NCBI GenBank assembly: GCA_021383565.1
Contig: CP079699.1
Span: 186,001-250,000, forward strand
Direction: 5' to 3'
Source of the DNA: Levilactobacillus brevis
GTDB taxonomy: Bacteria > Bacillota > Bacilli > Lactobacillales > Lactobacillaceae
DNA: 64,000 nucleotides
Part shown: piece after piece, positions 16,238 to 24,930 of the stretch
Layout: the number at the start of each line of letters is the position of its first letter
How positions within the stretch are numbered: the first letter of the stretch is position 1
Translations under genes and position numbers: made by a program
The notes under the pieces: generated by a model
Seen by the model: only the letters and a program-made list of their open reading frames with translations
Told to the model about the DNA's origin: nothing
Databases searched by the model: none

Positions 16238-17572
16238 TTAAGCTAAGGCACCCATTGGATCCCAAGGGGCCAAAACAGTTGGTTCTTCGGTTTCTTGAAC
16301 CTTCTTTAAGTCGTCAGGCAGGAACTGCTTGTTCACAACAACTTGGTAGCAGTATTCATCCATCCAAGCGTCACTCATGACGAAGTACCCCTTCGTGCCG
16401 ACCTTTTCACCCCAGGAGTTTTCAACCTTCCACTTGGTTGGTTGACCATCGACTAAGTCGACCCCGGTCAAGACCATGGCGTGGGTCATCATGCTTTCGC
16501 CGTAATCCAGGCGTTCAGCCTTGGTCGTGGAGAAGTCGATGTTGAAGAGGGCATCCTTGTCGTAGAACTTGGTGTCCATGATTCCCTTTTGACGTTCGGA
16601 AGATTGACCGACGTCACAACCGAACCAGACGGATTGTCCCGCCTGGAGTTGCTTGATGGCGAGGGCCTTGAAGTCCTTCATCGTCACGTTTAAATGCTTG
16701 ACTTGGCGGCCATTGACCACGTTACCCAGCATTTCAACCGTGTAGGTGTGGTTGTAAGGCTTGTCAGCAGTTGGTGCGTTGATGATGGAGACGTAGTCGG
16801 ACAGGTCCCAGTTGACGTACTTGTCGAAGAAGGACTTAGGCGTCAGGCCCTTGTCGATGTGGTAGTTCTTGTCGTCGTCGCGGTATTCGAAGTCAAATTC
16901 GCTGACGGGTTCGCCGAGGGAGAAGCTCAACAGGCGGTAAACTTCGCCTAACATCTTATCCTTGGCAGCGGCGATGTCATCGGCGCTGGCCTTGTCGGCA
17001 ACCAATTTCCGTAAGGTAACGGCGTCTTTACGTAGCTTTAAGTTCAACGTGCTGTTGAGTTCGCTGGACTTGGAACTGTTGTAGGTTTCAGGCATCACAG
17101 ACTTAGGCACAATCCCGTATTTTTCAATGATGGCACACAGCATGTCCCATTGCCCACCATCTTGTTGTGGGGTGGCCATTAAGAAGGCGACCTTCCGGCT
17201 AGAGGTTGGTTGGTCAGCGGTGGCCAAGACGTTTTCGTAGAAGTAGTTGGCTTTTTCGAATTTATCCCAGAAGTTGGTGTAGTTTTGAGATAATTCAAAG
17301 TCGCTTAAGTTGAAAAGGTCGGCTAAATGATGACGCATCGTGTTTAATGCGGCAAACATCCAGCAACGGCCACTTTGCTTTTGGTTGGCAACTTTCCCAG
17401 TGTCCAAATCAATGGAGAAAACGGGAGTCATGTCGGTTTCAGAAGCGTAATCGGCAGAAGTTGCTAAGATTCCTTGATGGCTTACGGCGCGTTCGATCAC
17501 CTTTGCGGTGGGGTCGGCAGCTAAAGCTTGTTGGTAACGGGCGGTTTGGTCCGCCGTGATTTCTTTACTCAA
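16238..17572 (-). CDS. pepC: aminopeptidase C (C1B cysteine peptidase)
   Basis: A 444-residue bleomycin-hydrolase-type cytosolic aminopeptidase that trims N-terminal residues from peptides during nitrogen nutrition. The catalytic triad is visible: Cys in QKQSGRCWMFAALN, His in MMTHAMVLTGVDL and Asn in KVENSWGEK. The C-terminal GALA tail fits the family, where the C-terminus lies in the active-site cleft. TTG 17572 is chosen: it gives MSKEIT and the family's usual length, and AGGAG lies 10 bases upstream. An upstream in-frame extension to 17674 runs through the ribosome binding site and is not credible. It is monocistronic. Confidence 0.95.
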   Translation of the reverse strand: MSKEITADQTARYQQALAADPTAKVIERAVSHQGILATSADYASETDMTPVFSIDLDTGKVANQKQSGRCWMFAALNTMRHHLADLFNLSDFELSQNYTNFWDKFEKANYFYENVLATADQPTSSRKVAFLMATPQQDGGQWDMLCAIIEKYGIVPKSVMPETYNSSKSSELNSTLNLKLRKDAVTLRKLVADKASADDIAAAKDKMLGEVYRLLSFSLGEPVSEFDFEYRDDDKNYHIDKGLTPKSFFDKYVNWDLSDYVSIINAPTADKPYNHTYTVEMLGNVVNGRQVKHLNVTMKDFKALAIKQLQAGQSVWFGCDVGQSSERQKGIMDTKFYDKDALFNIDFSTTKAERLDYGESMMTHAMVLTGVDLVDGQPTKWKVENSWGEKVGTKGYFVMSDAWMDEYCYQVVVNKQFLPDDLKKVQETEEPTVLAPWDPMGALA

Positions 17573-17786
17573 TGACGTCACTCTCCTAATCTTATTTCTC
17601 TCATTGTACCCCAATTTTCTCATTTTTTGTATAGGGAGTTGAAGGATTTCCCGTTCAGCGTGTAAGCGCCACAACCCTTGTTAGGCGGAGTACGATGGGG
17701 TAAAGCGGTTTGACAAAGCCGGTAAATAAAAAATTATGGATTGGCGATGGTTTTCACAGTAAAGCGGTATCACCAACCCAAGTAAA

Positions 17787-17817
17787 GTAAAAGGACTCCC
17801 CGTGGTGAGAAGTCCTT
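17787..17817 (-). terminator. terminator of the aldo/keto reductase gene
   Basis: AAGGACT (17791-17797) pairs with AGTCCTT (17811-17817). The minus strand runs into TTTTACTTT. Confidence 0.75.
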
Positions 17818-17825
17818 CCTGCGAG

Positions 17826-18632
17826 TTAATCGTAGTTTAAATGCTTATCTTGGTCGAGACCGTTGATTTCGGCAATCTCTTCTGCGGTCAGGTTAAAGCC
17901 GGAGATTTCAAAGTTTTCGCGAACTCGGGCTGGTTTCGAGGACTTCGGGAAGACCACGAAGCCGGTGTCGACTTGCCAACGCAAGACGATCTGTGCTGGT
18001 GACTTGCCGTACTTATCAGCCAGTTTGGTAATGACTGGGTCTTCGAGGATCAGGTGTCCGTGGCCAATTGGTGAATAGCCTTCATTAACTAAACCATTGT
18101 CTGTATCGAATTTGCCCAATTTGGCTTGTACCTTGTAAGGGTGACGTTCGATCTGGTTGACCATTGGCTTAACCTTGGCCATGGCAAAGACCTTTTCCAG
18201 TTGATCTTCAGAGAAGTTGGAGACCCCGATGGCCCGAACCTTCTTTTGTTGATACAAGGTTTCTAAGGCGCGCCAAGTATCCAACGTTAAGTCGAAGTCT
18301 TCTTCGTTTGGCCAGTGAATCAGATAGAGATCCAGGTAGTCCAGCTGTAAGTCCTTTAAGGTCTGGTCAAAGGCAGCTAAGGTCTTGTCGTAGCCTTGGT
18401 CGGCATTCCATACCTTAGACGTGATGAACAGGTCGGAACGATCGATGCCAGAAGCCTTGATGGCCGCTCCCACGGCGGGTTCATTGCCATAAATGTGCGC
18501 ACAGTCAAGGTGCCGGTAACCGGCATCCAGCGCCGTCTTGATCGCTGCCGGGACGTCCTTGCTATCAATTAAGTAAGTTCCAAATCCCAACATAGGGATG
18601 GTAACGCCGTTGCTTAATTGTGTCGTTTCCAT
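17826..18632 (-). CDS. aldo/keto reductase (AKR5-like, 2,5-diketogluconate reductase type)
   Basis: A 268-residue NADPH-dependent carbonyl reductase with a TIM-barrel fold. The tetrad is visible: Asp in DAGYRHLDCAHIYGN (Tyr in the same motif), Lys in LFITSKVW and His in LYLIHWPN. The family signature AIGVSNFSEDQLEKV and the C-terminal cofactor loop VFPKSSKPARVRENFE are present. The start is ATG 18632 with GAGCGAGGTAATG upstream. It has its own terminator and no operon partner. Physiological substrate unknown. Confidence 0.92.
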   Translation of the reverse strand: METTQLSNGVTIPMLGFGTYLIDSKDVPAAIKTALDAGYRHLDCAHIYGNEPAVGAAIKASGIDRSDLFITSKVWNADQGYDKTLAAFDQTLKDLQLDYLDLYLIHWPNEEDFDLTLDTWRALETLYQQKKVRAIGVSNFSEDQLEKVFAMAKVKPMVNQIERHPYKVQAKLGKFDTDNGLVNEGYSPIGHGHLILEDPVITKLADKYGKSPAQIVLRWQVDTGFVVFPKSSKPARVRENFEISGFNLTAEEIAEINGLDQDKHLNYD

Positions 18633-18863
18633 ATCATTACCTCGCTCTTCAAAATTTTAAATTTACTACATAAGACCATGATACACTACTCGGCCGTGAG
18701 TTTCACGGCAACCGATTTGGTCGTTCACGACTGATCATGAGAAGGGGGTATCGGTGGGAGCTGTGAAGTCATCCATTTTTTAACTAAAGGTTGAAAGTTT
18801 GTGAACACGCTTCAGTCCCCAGCTGACGAGGCTTATCGCCATTAAACAAGTCATCAACACCAC

Positions 18864-18940
18864 CCTGCGGCTGCCAGAGATTCCGGCGCTGTGGGGATCG
18901 CCTGCGGCCTGAGAAGCGGTCTTCCGGCTCGGTTTGAAGC
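18864..18940 (-). repeat. dispersed intergenic repeat family A, copy 1
   Basis: On the minus strand it reads GAGCCGGAAGACCGCT, then TCCCCACAGC, then CGGAAT...CTGGCAGCCGCAG, in the same order as the copies at 45859-45940 and 42871-42924. Confidence 0.7.
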
Positions 18941-19196
18941 CTGACAAAATTCGTCAGTCTCCAAACACGTCCCGCGCTGTAAGCTGACTCAGAACGTCAG
19001 CTAACACCGCTGTCACGGCTACCTCCATCTTTGACTGCCTCCGGTTACGATGAGTGAAAGCCACTAAACGTGCTGTGAAATCGCTGGCGTGACAACGTTT
19101 GGCCAGCTTAATTGAATACCCTTCACGTAGCCGTGAGTGAGTCAAATTTGGTCTCAGCCGTGGGATTTTCCAAGCGGTTCGCTTGGAAAATGGCGT

Positions 19197-19301
19197 CTTT
19201 GAGACGTGGGTTGCCGGCTCAAAGCGAGGGAAAAGACCGACCTTTGGCTGTTGCCGTCCTACCCATCGCGATCCAGACCAAATTTGGCGAACGGTAAGGC
19301 G
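19197..19301 (+). repeat. dispersed intergenic repeat family B, copy 2
   Basis: Shares CTTTGAGACG, CCGGCTCAAAGC, AGACCG, AAATTT and GCGAACGGTAAGGCG in order with copy 1 at 16048-16151. The upstream hairpin (TTTTCCAAGC/GCTTGGAAAA) is not in copy 1. Confidence 0.65.
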
Positions 19302-19374
19302 ACCAACACCCGACTAGCCTAATTATAATGGACAGTATTCTTATCATACTACGGATTCTAGCAGTTTTTTAACG

Positions 19375-19407
19375 AAAAAAGAGCTTGAGATAAAGTTTCT
19401 CAAGCTC
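19375..19407 (-). terminator. terminator of the OYE gene
   Basis: GAGCTTGAGA (19381-19390) pairs with TCTCAAGCTC (19398-19407). The minus strand continues into six T. Confidence 0.9.
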
Positions 19408-19452
19408 TGGTGACCTTAATTTAGATGGTCGAAACGTATGCCCAATAGTGGC

Positions 19453-20628
19453 TTATTTTCTAAAGACTAAATCCTCAGCGTTGCCTTGCTTGGTCGTTGA
19501 TAAGGCTGGGTCGAACCCGATGTGGGCACCACCGGCGTCCATCCCGGCTAAGAAGTCAAAGTAGGGAGAAGCGATACCGAGCTCATCTAGGTCGGCGAGC
19601 GGTAGCGTGTAACGAATGCTATCCTCGGCACCGGCCTCAACCTTTTGAACCCAGTGGGGCTCGCGAATGCTTTCACGGCCAATCGCCACGAAGTCAATGC
19701 CCGCATCCATAACCTTCTCGGCGTCGGCAGGGGTCGCAACGTTCCCCACGGAAATCAGTGGGGTCGCGGTCGTGGCGTCCTGAATCTGACCAATTAGTGG
19801 GGTCTTATCCGTCTTATTGTTGATGGATGGCCGCCAAACGTTCCCCATGGAAACGTGAAGGTAGTCTAAGCCTAAGGTATCGAGCTTAGCCACTAACTGG
19901 AGGGTATCGGCCAGGCGAATGCCGGGTTCCTCAATCTCTTCGGGTGAGAAACGGTAACCGACGATAAATGGCCGGTCGGCGTAATCCTTTACGGCCTGTT
20001 GCACTTCGGCAACGATGCGCAGAGGGAAGGTCATCCGTTTCTCCACGGAGCCGCCCCATTTGTCGGTTCGGCGGTTACTGTGTGGGGAGAAGAACTGCTG
20101 GATCAGGTAGGTGTTGGCACCGTGAATCTCCACGCCGTCAAATCCCGCCTGAATGGCCCGCCGCGTGGCTGAGCCAAAGTCCGTGATTGTTTGCTCAATT
20201 TCCGCGTCCGTCAACTCTTCCGGCGTTTCCATCCCGGGACGTGGTGCGGCAACCGCACTGGCCGAAACGGTCTTTTGCCCCCGTAGAATAGCGGAGTTGG
20301 ACATCCGGCCGGCACTAAAGATTTGCAGAATGGCTTTGGTCCCGTTCTGCTGAATCGTGGTTGCCAACTTGGTCAGACCAGGGATGAAACGGTCATTGTC
20401 GACGGACAATTGGCCCTCGAACCCTTTGCCACGTGCGTTGACGTAGGCGACCGGGGTGATGAACAAGCCTACACCGCCCGTATGAATGGCTGCGTAGTGT
20501 AGCTCGTCACGAGAAACTTCACCGTTTTCCAGTGCCATGCACTCAGTCATTGGGGGTAAGACGACACGGTTCTTAACCGTCACACCGGACTTCAACGTTG
20601 CTGTTTGCAAAAATCGATAATCACTCAT
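19453..20628 (-). CDS. Old Yellow Enzyme-family NADH:flavin oxidoreductase
   Basis: A 391-residue FMN-binding TIM-barrel oxidoreductase of the OYE family, related to NADH-dependent enoate reductases. Motifs seen include KNRVVLPPMTECMA near the N-terminus, the substrate-site segment GFDGVEIHGANTYLIQQFFSPHSNRRTDKWGGS, and the phosphate-binding part ISVGNVATPADAEKVMDAGIDFVAIGRESI. Its start at ATG 20628 is preceded by GGAGG. It is divergent from a TetR regulator, with a 20-bp perfect palindrome between them, so regulation by that protein is likely (inference). The physiological substrate is unknown; such enzymes reduce activated alkenes. Confidence 0.92.
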   Translation of the reverse strand: MSDYRFLQTATLKSGVTVKNRVVLPPMTECMALENGEVSRDELHYAAIHTGGVGLFITPVAYVNARGKGFEGQLSVDNDRFIPGLTKLATTIQQNGTKAILQIFSAGRMSNSAILRGQKTVSASAVAAPRPGMETPEELTDAEIEQTITDFGSATRRAIQAGFDGVEIHGANTYLIQQFFSPHSNRRTDKWGGSVEKRMTFPLRIVAEVQQAVKDYADRPFIVGYRFSPEEIEEPGIRLADTLQLVAKLDTLGLDYLHVSMGNVWRPSINNKTDKTPLIGQIQDATTATPLISVGNVATPADAEKVMDAGIDFVAIGRESIREPHWVQKVEAGAEDSIRYTLPLADLDELGIASPYFDFLAGMDAGGAHIGFDPALSTTKQGNAEDLVFRK

Positions 20629-20713
20629 AGGAACCCTCCTAAAAAATTGATAATCACGCTACTTGTTAACCATACCAGAATCACTTATTATTAGTAACAG
20701 ATAATTTGGTCGA

Positions 20714-20733
20714 TTTGTTCAAATTTGAACAAA
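20714..20733. promoter_or_regulatory. perfect 20-bp palindromic operator between OYE and tetR
   Basis: TTTGTTCAAATTTGAACAAA is a perfect inverted repeat in the 139-bp divergent gap. Its position 34 bases upstream of the TetR start fits an autoregulatory operator controlling both genes. Confidence 0.75.
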
Positions 20734-20767
20734 AAGTGGATTTTGTTTAGGACAGGAGGCGCCGCTC

Positions 20768-21322
20768 ATGGATATTCGACATCAACTTTTGCACGCGGTC
20801 TACACGTTGGCCCAGCGCCAAGCCATCAAGGATATTACGGTAAATGATATTTTGGCAGAAGCGACCGTGAGTCGGGGGTCGTTTTATAAATATTTTGCGG
20901 ATAAATACGATGCGATTAATAGCTACTACGAGGAGACTATGGCGCAAATCTTTAAGGACTGTCAGGCTTACACCTGGGCGGGGATTTTTACCAAGACGCT
21001 ACGCTACTTTGAACAGCACCCCGCTTTCTTCGTGGCGGCCTTTACGGCAACCGGACAGAATTCATTTACGGTTTTCTTTCGGCAGCATCTTATTCAAAAT
21101 TTCAGTGATATCATCACCACCTATGGCAACCACACGCTGACGACCGACGAGCACAAGGCCATTCGATTCTTCGTGGATGGTTTCGTTAGTTACACGCGGC
21201 AGTGGGCATTGACGGGGATGCGTCAGCCCGCTACCGAATTAGGAAATGATTTACACGTGTTCATGCCGGCCTGTCTGTGTGGAATTCCGCTGAAGGCGCC
21301 AGCGGTGGATGCTTACTCGTAG
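20768..21322 (+). CDS. TetR/AcrR-family transcriptional regulator
   Basis: A 184-residue one-component regulator. The N-terminal HTH (~residues 9-55) contains DITVNDILAEATVSRGSFYKYFADKYD, the canonical TetR recognition helix. The C-terminal ligand domain resembles the DhaS-like group and has no recognisable ligand. The start ATG 20768 is preceded by GACAGGAGGCG. It is divergent from the OYE gene and probably represses it through the palindrome at 20714-20733. Confidence 0.9.
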   Translation: MDIRHQLLHAVYTLAQRQAIKDITVNDILAEATVSRGSFYKYFADKYDAINSYYEETMAQIFKDCQAYTWAGIFTKTLRYFEQHPAFFVAAFTATGQNSFTVFFRQHLIQNFSDIITTYGNHTLTTDEHKAIRFFVDGFVSYTRQWALTGMRQPATELGNDLHVFMPACLCGIPLKAPAVDAYS

Positions 21323-21410
21323 CTGGTTAAGCTTAGCCAGTCGGGTAACAGTGATTGGGCTTCACTCCCGCCTACACATGCGTTGTAGTCTCACTCATGT
21401 GGAAAGCTAA

Positions 21411-21458
21411 CAAAAGGGTCGCGCGTCACTCACAATTCTAGCGAGTGACGCGCGACCC
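21411..21458 (-). terminator. terminator of rpiA operon
   Basis: A 16-bp stem: GGGTCGCGCGTCACTC (21416-21431) with GAGTGACGCGCGACCC (21443-21458). On the minus strand it is followed by TTTTG. It may also stop tetR transcription. Confidence 0.85.
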
Positions 21459-21483
21459 TGACTTCTTAATTAATCGGTTTAGG

Positions 21484-22170
21484 TTAGTCCCGTGCATTCA
21501 GGACTTCTGGACCGTCTTGACGACCCACGATGACCGTGTTGACCGTGTCCAAGAACAACCCGTGTTCCACGACACCCACGATGCCGTTCAACGTGTTGGC
21601 GAGTTCGTGGGGATGGTCGATGCGACCTAAGTGCAGGTCGATGATGTAGTTCTTTGAATCGGTCAGGACATGGCTCCCGTCTTCCTTCATCCGGAAGGTT
21701 GGGTGTAAGTCCATTTTGTCCAGTTTTTCTAAGACGTGGCTAGAGCCAAATGGAATAACTTCCAAGGGGAGTGGGAACTTGCCGAGGTGATGCACCATCT
21801 TGCTTTCATCCACAATCCACATGTTCTTGGTGGAGTTGATGGCAACGATCTTTTCCCAGAGGTGAGCAGCACCGCCACCCTTGATGCCTTGGAAGTTGTC
21901 GTCGATTTCGTCGGCACCGTCAATGGTTAAATCGAGGTGGTCGACTTCGTCCAGTTGCTTGATGGTGATGCCCAGTGATTCGGCTTGCTTAGCGGAACGG
22001 TCTGAGGTCGCGACCCCCACAATGTTTAGGCCTTCATCCTTGACGCGTTTGCCTAAAGCGTCGATCATGTAGCGAACGGTCGAGCCGGTCCCAATTCCTA
22101 AAATCATGCCATCTTTAACGTACTTAACGGCTTCCTGGCCAACAAGGGCTTTTAATGCGTTTTGATCCAT
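21484..22170 (-). CDS. rpiA: ribose-5-phosphate isomerase A
   Basis: A 228-residue enzyme interconverting ribose 5-phosphate and ribulose 5-phosphate in the pentose phosphate pathway. Motifs are [15 protein letters not shown] (phosphate loop), [26 protein letters not shown] (catalytic Asp region) and [15 protein letters not shown] (catalytic Glu follows in the family). Length matches RpiA. It follows the small GNAT gene with a 5-bp gap and is the last gene of that operon. Confidence 0.96.
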   Translation of the reverse strand: MDQNALKALVGQEAVKYVKDGMILGIGTGSTVRYMIDALGKRVKDEGLNIVGVATSDRSAKQAESLGITIKQLDEVDHLDLTIDGADEIDDNFQGIKGGGAAHLWEKIVAINSTKNMWIVDESKMVHHLGKFPLPLEVIPFGSSHVLEKLDKMDLHPTFRMKEDGSHVLTDSKNYIIDLHLGRIDHPHELANTLNGIVGVVEHGLFLDTVNTVIVGRQDGPEVLNARD

Positions 22171-22175
22171 CTTAA

Positions 22176-22514
22176 CTACTCCTCTTCTGTGTGTTCTAGG
22201 TGTAAAGCAACTGGTCGAACGGCCGCCGCACCACTGACAGGTAGCTGGTGGGCCACTAGTAAATCGGTCGGGTGGGTGGTGAAATAACGCTTGGCGTACG
22301 GATCCAACACTTTTAGGTGGACATTGGCGGTGGTTGCCAGTTGGGTAAAACGCTTTATCAACTGCTCAGCTAGCTCAGCCGCGGGTTGGGCGGGCCGGAC
22401 GAAAATCTGTTCCAAAACCCAGGTTGACGCGTCTAATGACAAGTAGTGTAGGCTTGCGAGGAGACGCTCATCAGCCGTGATGGCCAGCTCCCCTGGACGT
22501 TCCGTAATCGTCAT
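22176..22514 (-). CDS. small GNAT-like acetyltransferase (YidJ/Gtn type)
   Basis: A 112-residue protein resembling the minimal single-domain GNAT family: beta strands with [16 protein letters not shown], a central [29 protein letters not shown] (acetyl-CoA-binding helix with a basic/small-residue turn) and [13 protein letters not shown], which corresponds to the family's CPYxxxYF segment with Asp in place of Cys. The substrate is unknown. It starts at ATG 22514 and precedes rpiA with a 5-bp gap, so it is co-transcribed. Confidence 0.75.
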   Translation of the reverse strand: MTITERPGELAITADERLLASLHYLSLDASTWVLEQIFVRPAQPAAELAEQLIKRFTQLATTANVHLKVLDPYAKRYFTTHPTDLLVAHQLPVSGAAAVRPVALHLEHTEEE

Positions 22515-22783
22515 GATTATTTGCTCCCTTCAGGACCAGTTTCACGTCTAATTTTGGTCTATCCGGGTGGTCTTGTCAACTAATTTTCGCTGGCGATTAT
22601 TTTTACTGGCTTTCTGGGGGAAAGGTCGGTACCCTAGTAACAGGTTGGTTACGACTGACTGGCTATTGTAATCCCTGTCGGGGATGGTAGAATTGGCCTT
22701 TATGGTGGTTTGTCGGAGAAAGTGATGTCGACATTACCGCGCGTGATAAAATTAAACGCTATATATTGAAAAGGAGTGTCACG

Positions 22784-23323
22784 ATGCATCGCGGATTTGA
22801 AGTGGTCAGTAAGTATGAAAATCAAAATATTAAGGTGCCTTACCGGACAACGCAGCAGGCGGCCGGTTATGACTTTGAGTGTGCCGAGGACTTTACGTTG
22901 CCTTCGATTTGGCGGCATGACTTGTTACACGCGTTTAAACAGCTCTGGCATCGTGAACCGTTGACCACCGAAGAATTGGTGGCCGGGCAACATAACCTCA
23001 AGCCTTGGCTGGTACCCACAGGCATCAAGGCTTATATGGAGCCGGGGGAAGTCCTCCTGCTCGCGAACCGTTCAAGTAATCCGCTGAAGCACAACCTGAT
23101 CTTGCCTAACGGGGTCGGCGTGATTGACGCGGACTACTACAACAATGCCAAGAATGAGGGTGAAATCTTCGTTCAACTGGTCAACGTCGGGCTTAAGGAC
23201 GTCGTGATTAAGAAGGGCCAACGGATTGCGCAAGGGATTTTCATGCCCTTTCTACTGGCCGATGGCGAACGAATTCCAAGCCAACAACGGACCGGTGGAT
23301 TTGGCTCCTCGGATCGCAACTAA
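22784..23323 (+). CDS. dut: dUTP diphosphatase
   Basis: A 179-residue trimeric-type dUTPase that removes dUTP and supplies dUMP. Family motifs are seen in order: AAGYDFECAED (motif 1), LANRSSNPLKHNLILPNGVGVIDADYYNN (motifs 2 and 3), IAQGIFMPF (motif 4) and a C-terminal RTGGFGSSDRN (motif 5, glycine-rich). A longer-than-usual insertion (SIWRHDLLHAFKQLWHRE) separates motifs 1 and 2, as in the Lactobacillus branch. The start is ATG 22784, with AAGGAG 7 bases upstream; the in-frame TTG at 22766 lies before that site. Confidence 0.95.
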   Translation: MHRGFEVVSKYENQNIKVPYRTTQQAAGYDFECAEDFTLPSIWRHDLLHAFKQLWHREPLTTEELVAGQHNLKPWLVPTGIKAYMEPGEVLLLANRSSNPLKHNLILPNGVGVIDADYYNNAKNEGEIFVQLVNVGLKDVVIKKGQRIAQGIFMPFLLADGERIPSQQRTGGFGSSDRN

Positions 23324-23416
23324 ATCTTTACATTTCGACTGATAGACTAGTGGGGAATTACCCGCTAAATATGCTAAAATAAAAGTGCTGAAAACGAACG
23401 GATAAGGGGGATGAAC

Positions 23417-24793
23417 GTGGCTAAAACGAAAACGAAATTTGTTTGTCAGAATTGTGATTATAGCTCGCCGCGTTACCTGGGTCGCTGCCCCAACTGTGGG
23501 GAATGGAATACCATGGTTGAAGAGGTCATCACGCCGGCCGCTGCCAAGCCCCAATCGACGCGGACCACGGTGACGGGGGAACACTCCAAGCCGCAGTTGA
23601 TGAATGAAATCAAGCACACCACGGAGATGCGGGTGAAGACCCAGATGCACGAGCTCAACCGGGTTCTCGGTGGTGGAATCGTGCCGGGTTCACTCATCCT
23701 GATCGGTGGGGACCCCGGTATCGGGAAGTCCACACTGCTCTTACAGGTCTCTGGTCAGCTGAGTGCGACCGGCGGCAAGGTGCTCTACGTGTCCGGGGAA
23801 GAAAGTGCCTCGCAGATTAAGATGCGTGCCGACCGGTTAGTCGTGAACAGCGACCACCTTTACCTGTATCCGGAAACGGATATGGCCAGCATCCGGGCTA
23901 ACATTGAAGAAATGCAACCGGACTACGTGGTGATCGACTCCGTTCAGACCATGCAGGCACCAGGCATCGAATCGGCCATTGGGTCCGTTTCACAGATTCG
24001 GGCGGTGACCGGGGAACTCATGCAGATCGCCAAGACCAATGGTATTACCATCTTCGTGGTGGGTCACGTGACCAAAGGTGGCGCGATCGCCGGGCCAAAG
24101 ATTCTGGAGCACATGGTGGATACGGTGCTGTACTTTGAAGGGGACCTCCATCACACCTACCGGATTCTCCGCGCGGTTAAGAACCGTTTCGGCTCGACCA
24201 ATGAGCTGGGGATCTTCGAAATGCGCGAGGGCGGCCTCTATGAAGTCGCGAACCCCTCTGAGATTTTCCTGGAGGAACGGCTAAAGGACGCCACGGGTTC
24301 GGCCATCGTGGTGTCGATGGAAGGAACCCGGCCGATTCTGGTCGAAGTACAAGCCCTGATTTCACCGTCAGTCTTCGGTAATGCCCAACGGACCTCGAGT
24401 GGCTTGGACCGCAACCGGGTCGCCTTGTTAATGGCCGTCTTAGAGAAACGGGCTAACCTGATGCTACAGAACCAAGATGCCTTTCTCAAGGCGGCTGGTG
24501 GCGTTAAGCTGGACGAACCCGCCATCGACTTGGCCATCGCCATGAGCATCGCGTCTAGCTATCGGGATACGGCCACGGAACCCAGTGACTGCTTCGTCGG
24601 TGAAGTTGGCTTGACCGGTGAGATTCGGCGAGTGAGTCGGATTGAGTCTCGGGTCGCCGAGGCTAAGAAGCTAGGTTTCAAGCGCATCTTCGTCCCGAAG
24701 AACAACATGCAGGGGTGGAAGGCGCCGGAAGGCATTCAGGTCGTGGGGGTATCGACCCTACGACAAGCCCTCAAGTTGGCGCTGGACGTTTAA
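23417..24793 (+). CDS. radA: DNA repair protein RadA
   Basis: A 458-residue RecA-like helicase that drives branch migration in recombinational repair. It has an N-terminal C4 zinc finger ([20 protein letters not shown]), Walker [18 protein letters not shown], the RadA-specific [11 protein letters not shown], and a C-terminal Lon-protease-like domain with [17 protein letters not shown] 23417 is used, giving the usual MAKTKTKF start and correct spacing from TAAGGGGG; the in-frame ATG at 23411 is too close to that site. It begins the conserved gene chain that continues to rplL. Confidence 0.96.
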   Translation: MAKTKTKFVCQNCDYSSPRYLGRCPNCGEWNTMVEEVITPAAAKPQSTRTTVTGEHSKPQLMNEIKHTTEMRVKTQMHELNRVLGGGIVPGSLILIGGDPGIGKSTLLLQVSGQLSATGGKVLYVSGEESASQIKMRADRLVVNSDHLYLYPETDMASIRANIEEMQPDYVVIDSVQTMQAPGIESAIGSVSQIRAVTGELMQIAKTNGITIFVVGHVTKGGAIAGPKILEHMVDTVLYFEGDLHHTYRILRAVKNRFGSTNELGIFEMREGGLYEVANPSEIFLEERLKDATGSAIVVSMEGTRPILVEVQALISPSVFGNAQRTSSGLDRNRVALLMAVLEKRANLMLQNQDAFLKAAGGVKLDEPAIDLAIAMSIASSYRDTATEPSDCFVGEVGLTGEIRRVSRIESRVAEAKKLGFKRIFVPKNNMQGWKAPEGIQVVGVSTLRQALKLALDV

Positions 24794-24847
24794 ACGAAGC
24801 GTCTCCTGAAGCTATGTAGCGGCGGCTGATGGAATTGGTTACCAGCC

Positions 24848-24877
24848 TGCCGGAACCACTGGCAGGCGCAGACAACT
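24848..24877 (+). repeat. short partial match to repeat family A
   Basis: CGGAACCACTGGCAGGCGCAGACAACT resembles the 3' part of family A (CGGAACTTCTGGCAGGCGTAGGCAACT at 45914-45940, written here in parts). It lies between radA and the PIN/TRAM gene. Only ~27 bases match, so it is a tentative member. Confidence 0.4.
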
Positions 24878-24930
24878 TAGATTTAGTTAATGTCTTAAAA
24901 AAATTGAGTTATGCGAAGGGAGGTGAACGT

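Larger units (their letters stand above)
18633..19452. other. 820-bp intergenic region with repeat copies and no credible gene
   Basis: This is the longest non-coding stretch inside the gene-rich part. It holds a reverse-oriented copy of repeat family A (18864-18940), a copy of family B (19197-19301) preceded by a strong hairpin (TTTTCCAAGC/GCTTGGAAAA around 19167-19190), a stray TATAAT at 19324-19329, and the terminator of the OYE gene (19375-19407). Short open frames of 60-66 codons occur here but lack ribosome binding sites and homology. Confidence 0.7.

Noticed and set aside
15899-16241. Two overlapping open frames of 66-82 codons covering repeat B copy 1.
   Set aside because: They run across a terminator and a dispersed repeat, with no ribosome binding site or family similarity.
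17573-17674. N-terminal extension of PepC by about 34 residues.
   Set aside because: It runs through the AGGAG ribosome binding site and precedes the normal family N-terminus.
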